Below are positions 63,115 through 64,000 of a stretch of 64,000 nucleotides of DNA, one piece after another. The stretch's first letter is position 1. Every line of letters begins with the position of its first letter. The notes beneath the pieces were generated by a model. The model saw only the letters and a program-made list of their open reading frames with translations, searched no databases and was not told the origin of the DNA. Source of the DNA: DATAWK01 sp036267255 (GTDB lineage: Bacteria > Acidobacteriota > Terriglobia > Terriglobales > Acidobacteriaceae); NCBI GenBank assembly GCA_036267255.1, contig DATAWK010000053.1:305657-369656 (forward strand). Reading direction: 5' to 3'. The position numbers were made by a program, and so were the translations under genes.

Positions 63115-64000
63115 CTAGTATTCAAACCACTGGCTGAGCGCTTTGACCTTCTCCTCCGTATACGGCGGGAACAAGTGCTCTATGGCTACGTCGGGCGGCG
63201 AAATCAGAACTGATTTCGCGTGCGTGAGAGCGTCAAATCCGGCCTTGCCGTAGTAGTGACCGATACCGGAATCTCCGATGCCGCCAAAGGGCATGGTTTC
63301 GATAAACAGGTGAATGTTTACCTGATTGATTGCGCCGCCGCCGAAGGACAAGCTTGCGAGGAAGTGATCGATCGCCTGCTGGTCTCGGCTAAAGAGGAAG
63401 CCGGAAAGAGGCTTCGGATGCTTCTTCACCTCGCGAATGGCCGCATCCATATCCTTGTAGGTGAGGATTGGGAGAAGCGGCCCAAAGATCTCGTCCTCCA
63501 TGATCGGATCGTCCCAAGTCACTGGATAGATGACCGTGGGATCGAGATAGCGTGCCTCCGGGTCGGAGGCCCCGCCTATGACGACTTTTTTTTGATCGAT
63601 GAGGCCCGCCAAGCGTTCGGTGGCTTTTGGGCTGATAATGCGGGAATAGTCGTCGGGCCTGCTCTTAGGGTCGGTCCCATACAGCTCAACCATAGCTTTC
63701 TTGCACTCTGCAACGAACTCCTCTGCAATTGATTCGTGTACATAGGCGTATCCGGGCGAGGTGCACCATTGGCCGCCCCAAGCCGTCGCACCCCAGGCGA
63801 TCTTCTTGGCTGCATCCGGAATATTTGCGGTCGCGTCAACAAAAGCCGGATTCTGACCGCCGAGTTCGAGGAGAACGGGAGTCAGATTCTTTGCGGCCGC
63901 CTCCATGACGATCTTGCCAACCTTGACGCTGCCGGTGAAGAAGATGAAGTCGAAGGGCAGCTTGAGAAGCTCCGTCACCTCGTCTTTGCTGCCGGTGACG
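63115..64000 (-). CDS. Aldehyde dehydrogenase, C-terminal part (truncated by window edge)
   Basis: About 295 residues are visible; the start lies beyond base 64000. FDFIFFTGSVKVGKIVMEAA is the NAD-binding region, LLELGGQNPAFVD contains the general-base glutamate, and the nucleophile cysteine is in GGQWCTSPGYAYV. EIFGPLLPIL and MPFGGIGDSGIGHYYGKAGFD are conserved C-terminal motifs. The -QWC- context differs slightly from the common GQxC. It resembles group X/ALDH3-like enzymes such as coniferyl aldehyde dehydrogenase; substrate unknown. Confidence 0.92.
   Translation of the reverse strand, partial: VTGSKDEVTELLKLPFDFIFFTGSVKVGKIVMEAAAKNLTPVLLELGGQNPAFVDATANIPDAAKKIAWGATAWGGQWCTSPGYAYVHESIAEEFVAECKKAMVELYGTDPKSRPDDYSRIISPKATERLAGLIDQKKVVIGGASDPEARYLDPTVIYPVTWDDPIMEDEIFGPLLPILTYKDMDAAIREVKKHPKPLSGFLFSRDQQAIDHFLASLSFGGGAINQVNIHLFIETMPFGGIGDSGIGHYYGKAGFDALTHAKSVLISPPDVAIEHLFPPYTEEKVKALSQWFEY

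Overview
The window looks like chromosomal DNA from an acidobacterium (class Terriglobia, family Acidobacteriaceae or close). The best clue is the PadR regulator translationally coupled to a long ABC permease of the 'ADOP' type (acidobacterial duplicated orphan permease). A FecR/DUF6600 protein, a DUF4097 adhesin-like protein, an OprB-type porin and the moderately high GC housekeeping genes fit the same assignment. This is inferred from gene content; no rRNA gene is present to confirm it.

Layout. 1-2.8 kb: a Rad50/SMC-like ATPase with a zinc-hook-like CxxC, probably from a defence or repair locus cut by the window edge. 3-5 kb: an OprB-like porin divergent from an RcnR/CsoR-type metal sensor, with a recognisable operator between them. 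5-8 kb: padR-ADOP. 8.1-8.35 kb: a compact unit with its own promoter, a possible 18-codon ORF, a cloverleaf-like RNA fold and a strong terminator. 8.4-26 kb: mostly housekeeping genes (VOC protein, thiG, ruvC, FecR/DUF6600 protein, outer-membrane protein, rsmA, glgA, APC permease, GT39-type transferase, uvrC, OmpA lipoprotein, DUF4254, ATP-grasp, galT, hutH). 26-37 kb: an amidase, then a sugar-acid/glycan catabolic block (secreted GH38 alpha-mannosidase, RraA-like protein, UxuA-like protein, SMP-30 lactonase, SDR, canonical UxuA), closed by a terminator and tRNA-Lys(TTT). 37-51 kb: cysteine synthase and a trans-sulfuration enzyme, M28 peptidase, sugar porter, uvrB, DUF6496, gph, DUF4097 protein, CNNM/CorC protein, and two oligopeptide-type permeases placed in opposite orientation around a phosphoesterase. 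51-55.7 kb: a surface-glycan operon (GT4, epimerase, gmd, fcl) that would make GDP-L-fucose. 55.7-57 kb: a CAP-domain protein and an AhpD-like protein.

At tRNA-Asn(GTT) (57.4 kb) the character changes. Next to the tRNA lies what looks like the N-terminal remnant of a tyrosine recombinase. Beyond it come accessory-type genes: a small membrane protein, an SDR lacking the catalytic lysine, a DGPF/YCII protein with an ECF42-type sigma factor, a lipocalin-like secreted protein divergent from a LysR regulator, and the C-terminal part of an aldehyde dehydrogenase running off the right edge. I read this as the left end of a decayed island inserted at tRNA-Asn.

No IS element, CRISPR array or rRNA operon was found. 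The observations most worth following are the RNA unit at 8.1-8.34 kb, the 31-bp palindrome upstream of the FecR gene, the RcnR-type operator/porin pair, and the edge ATPase.
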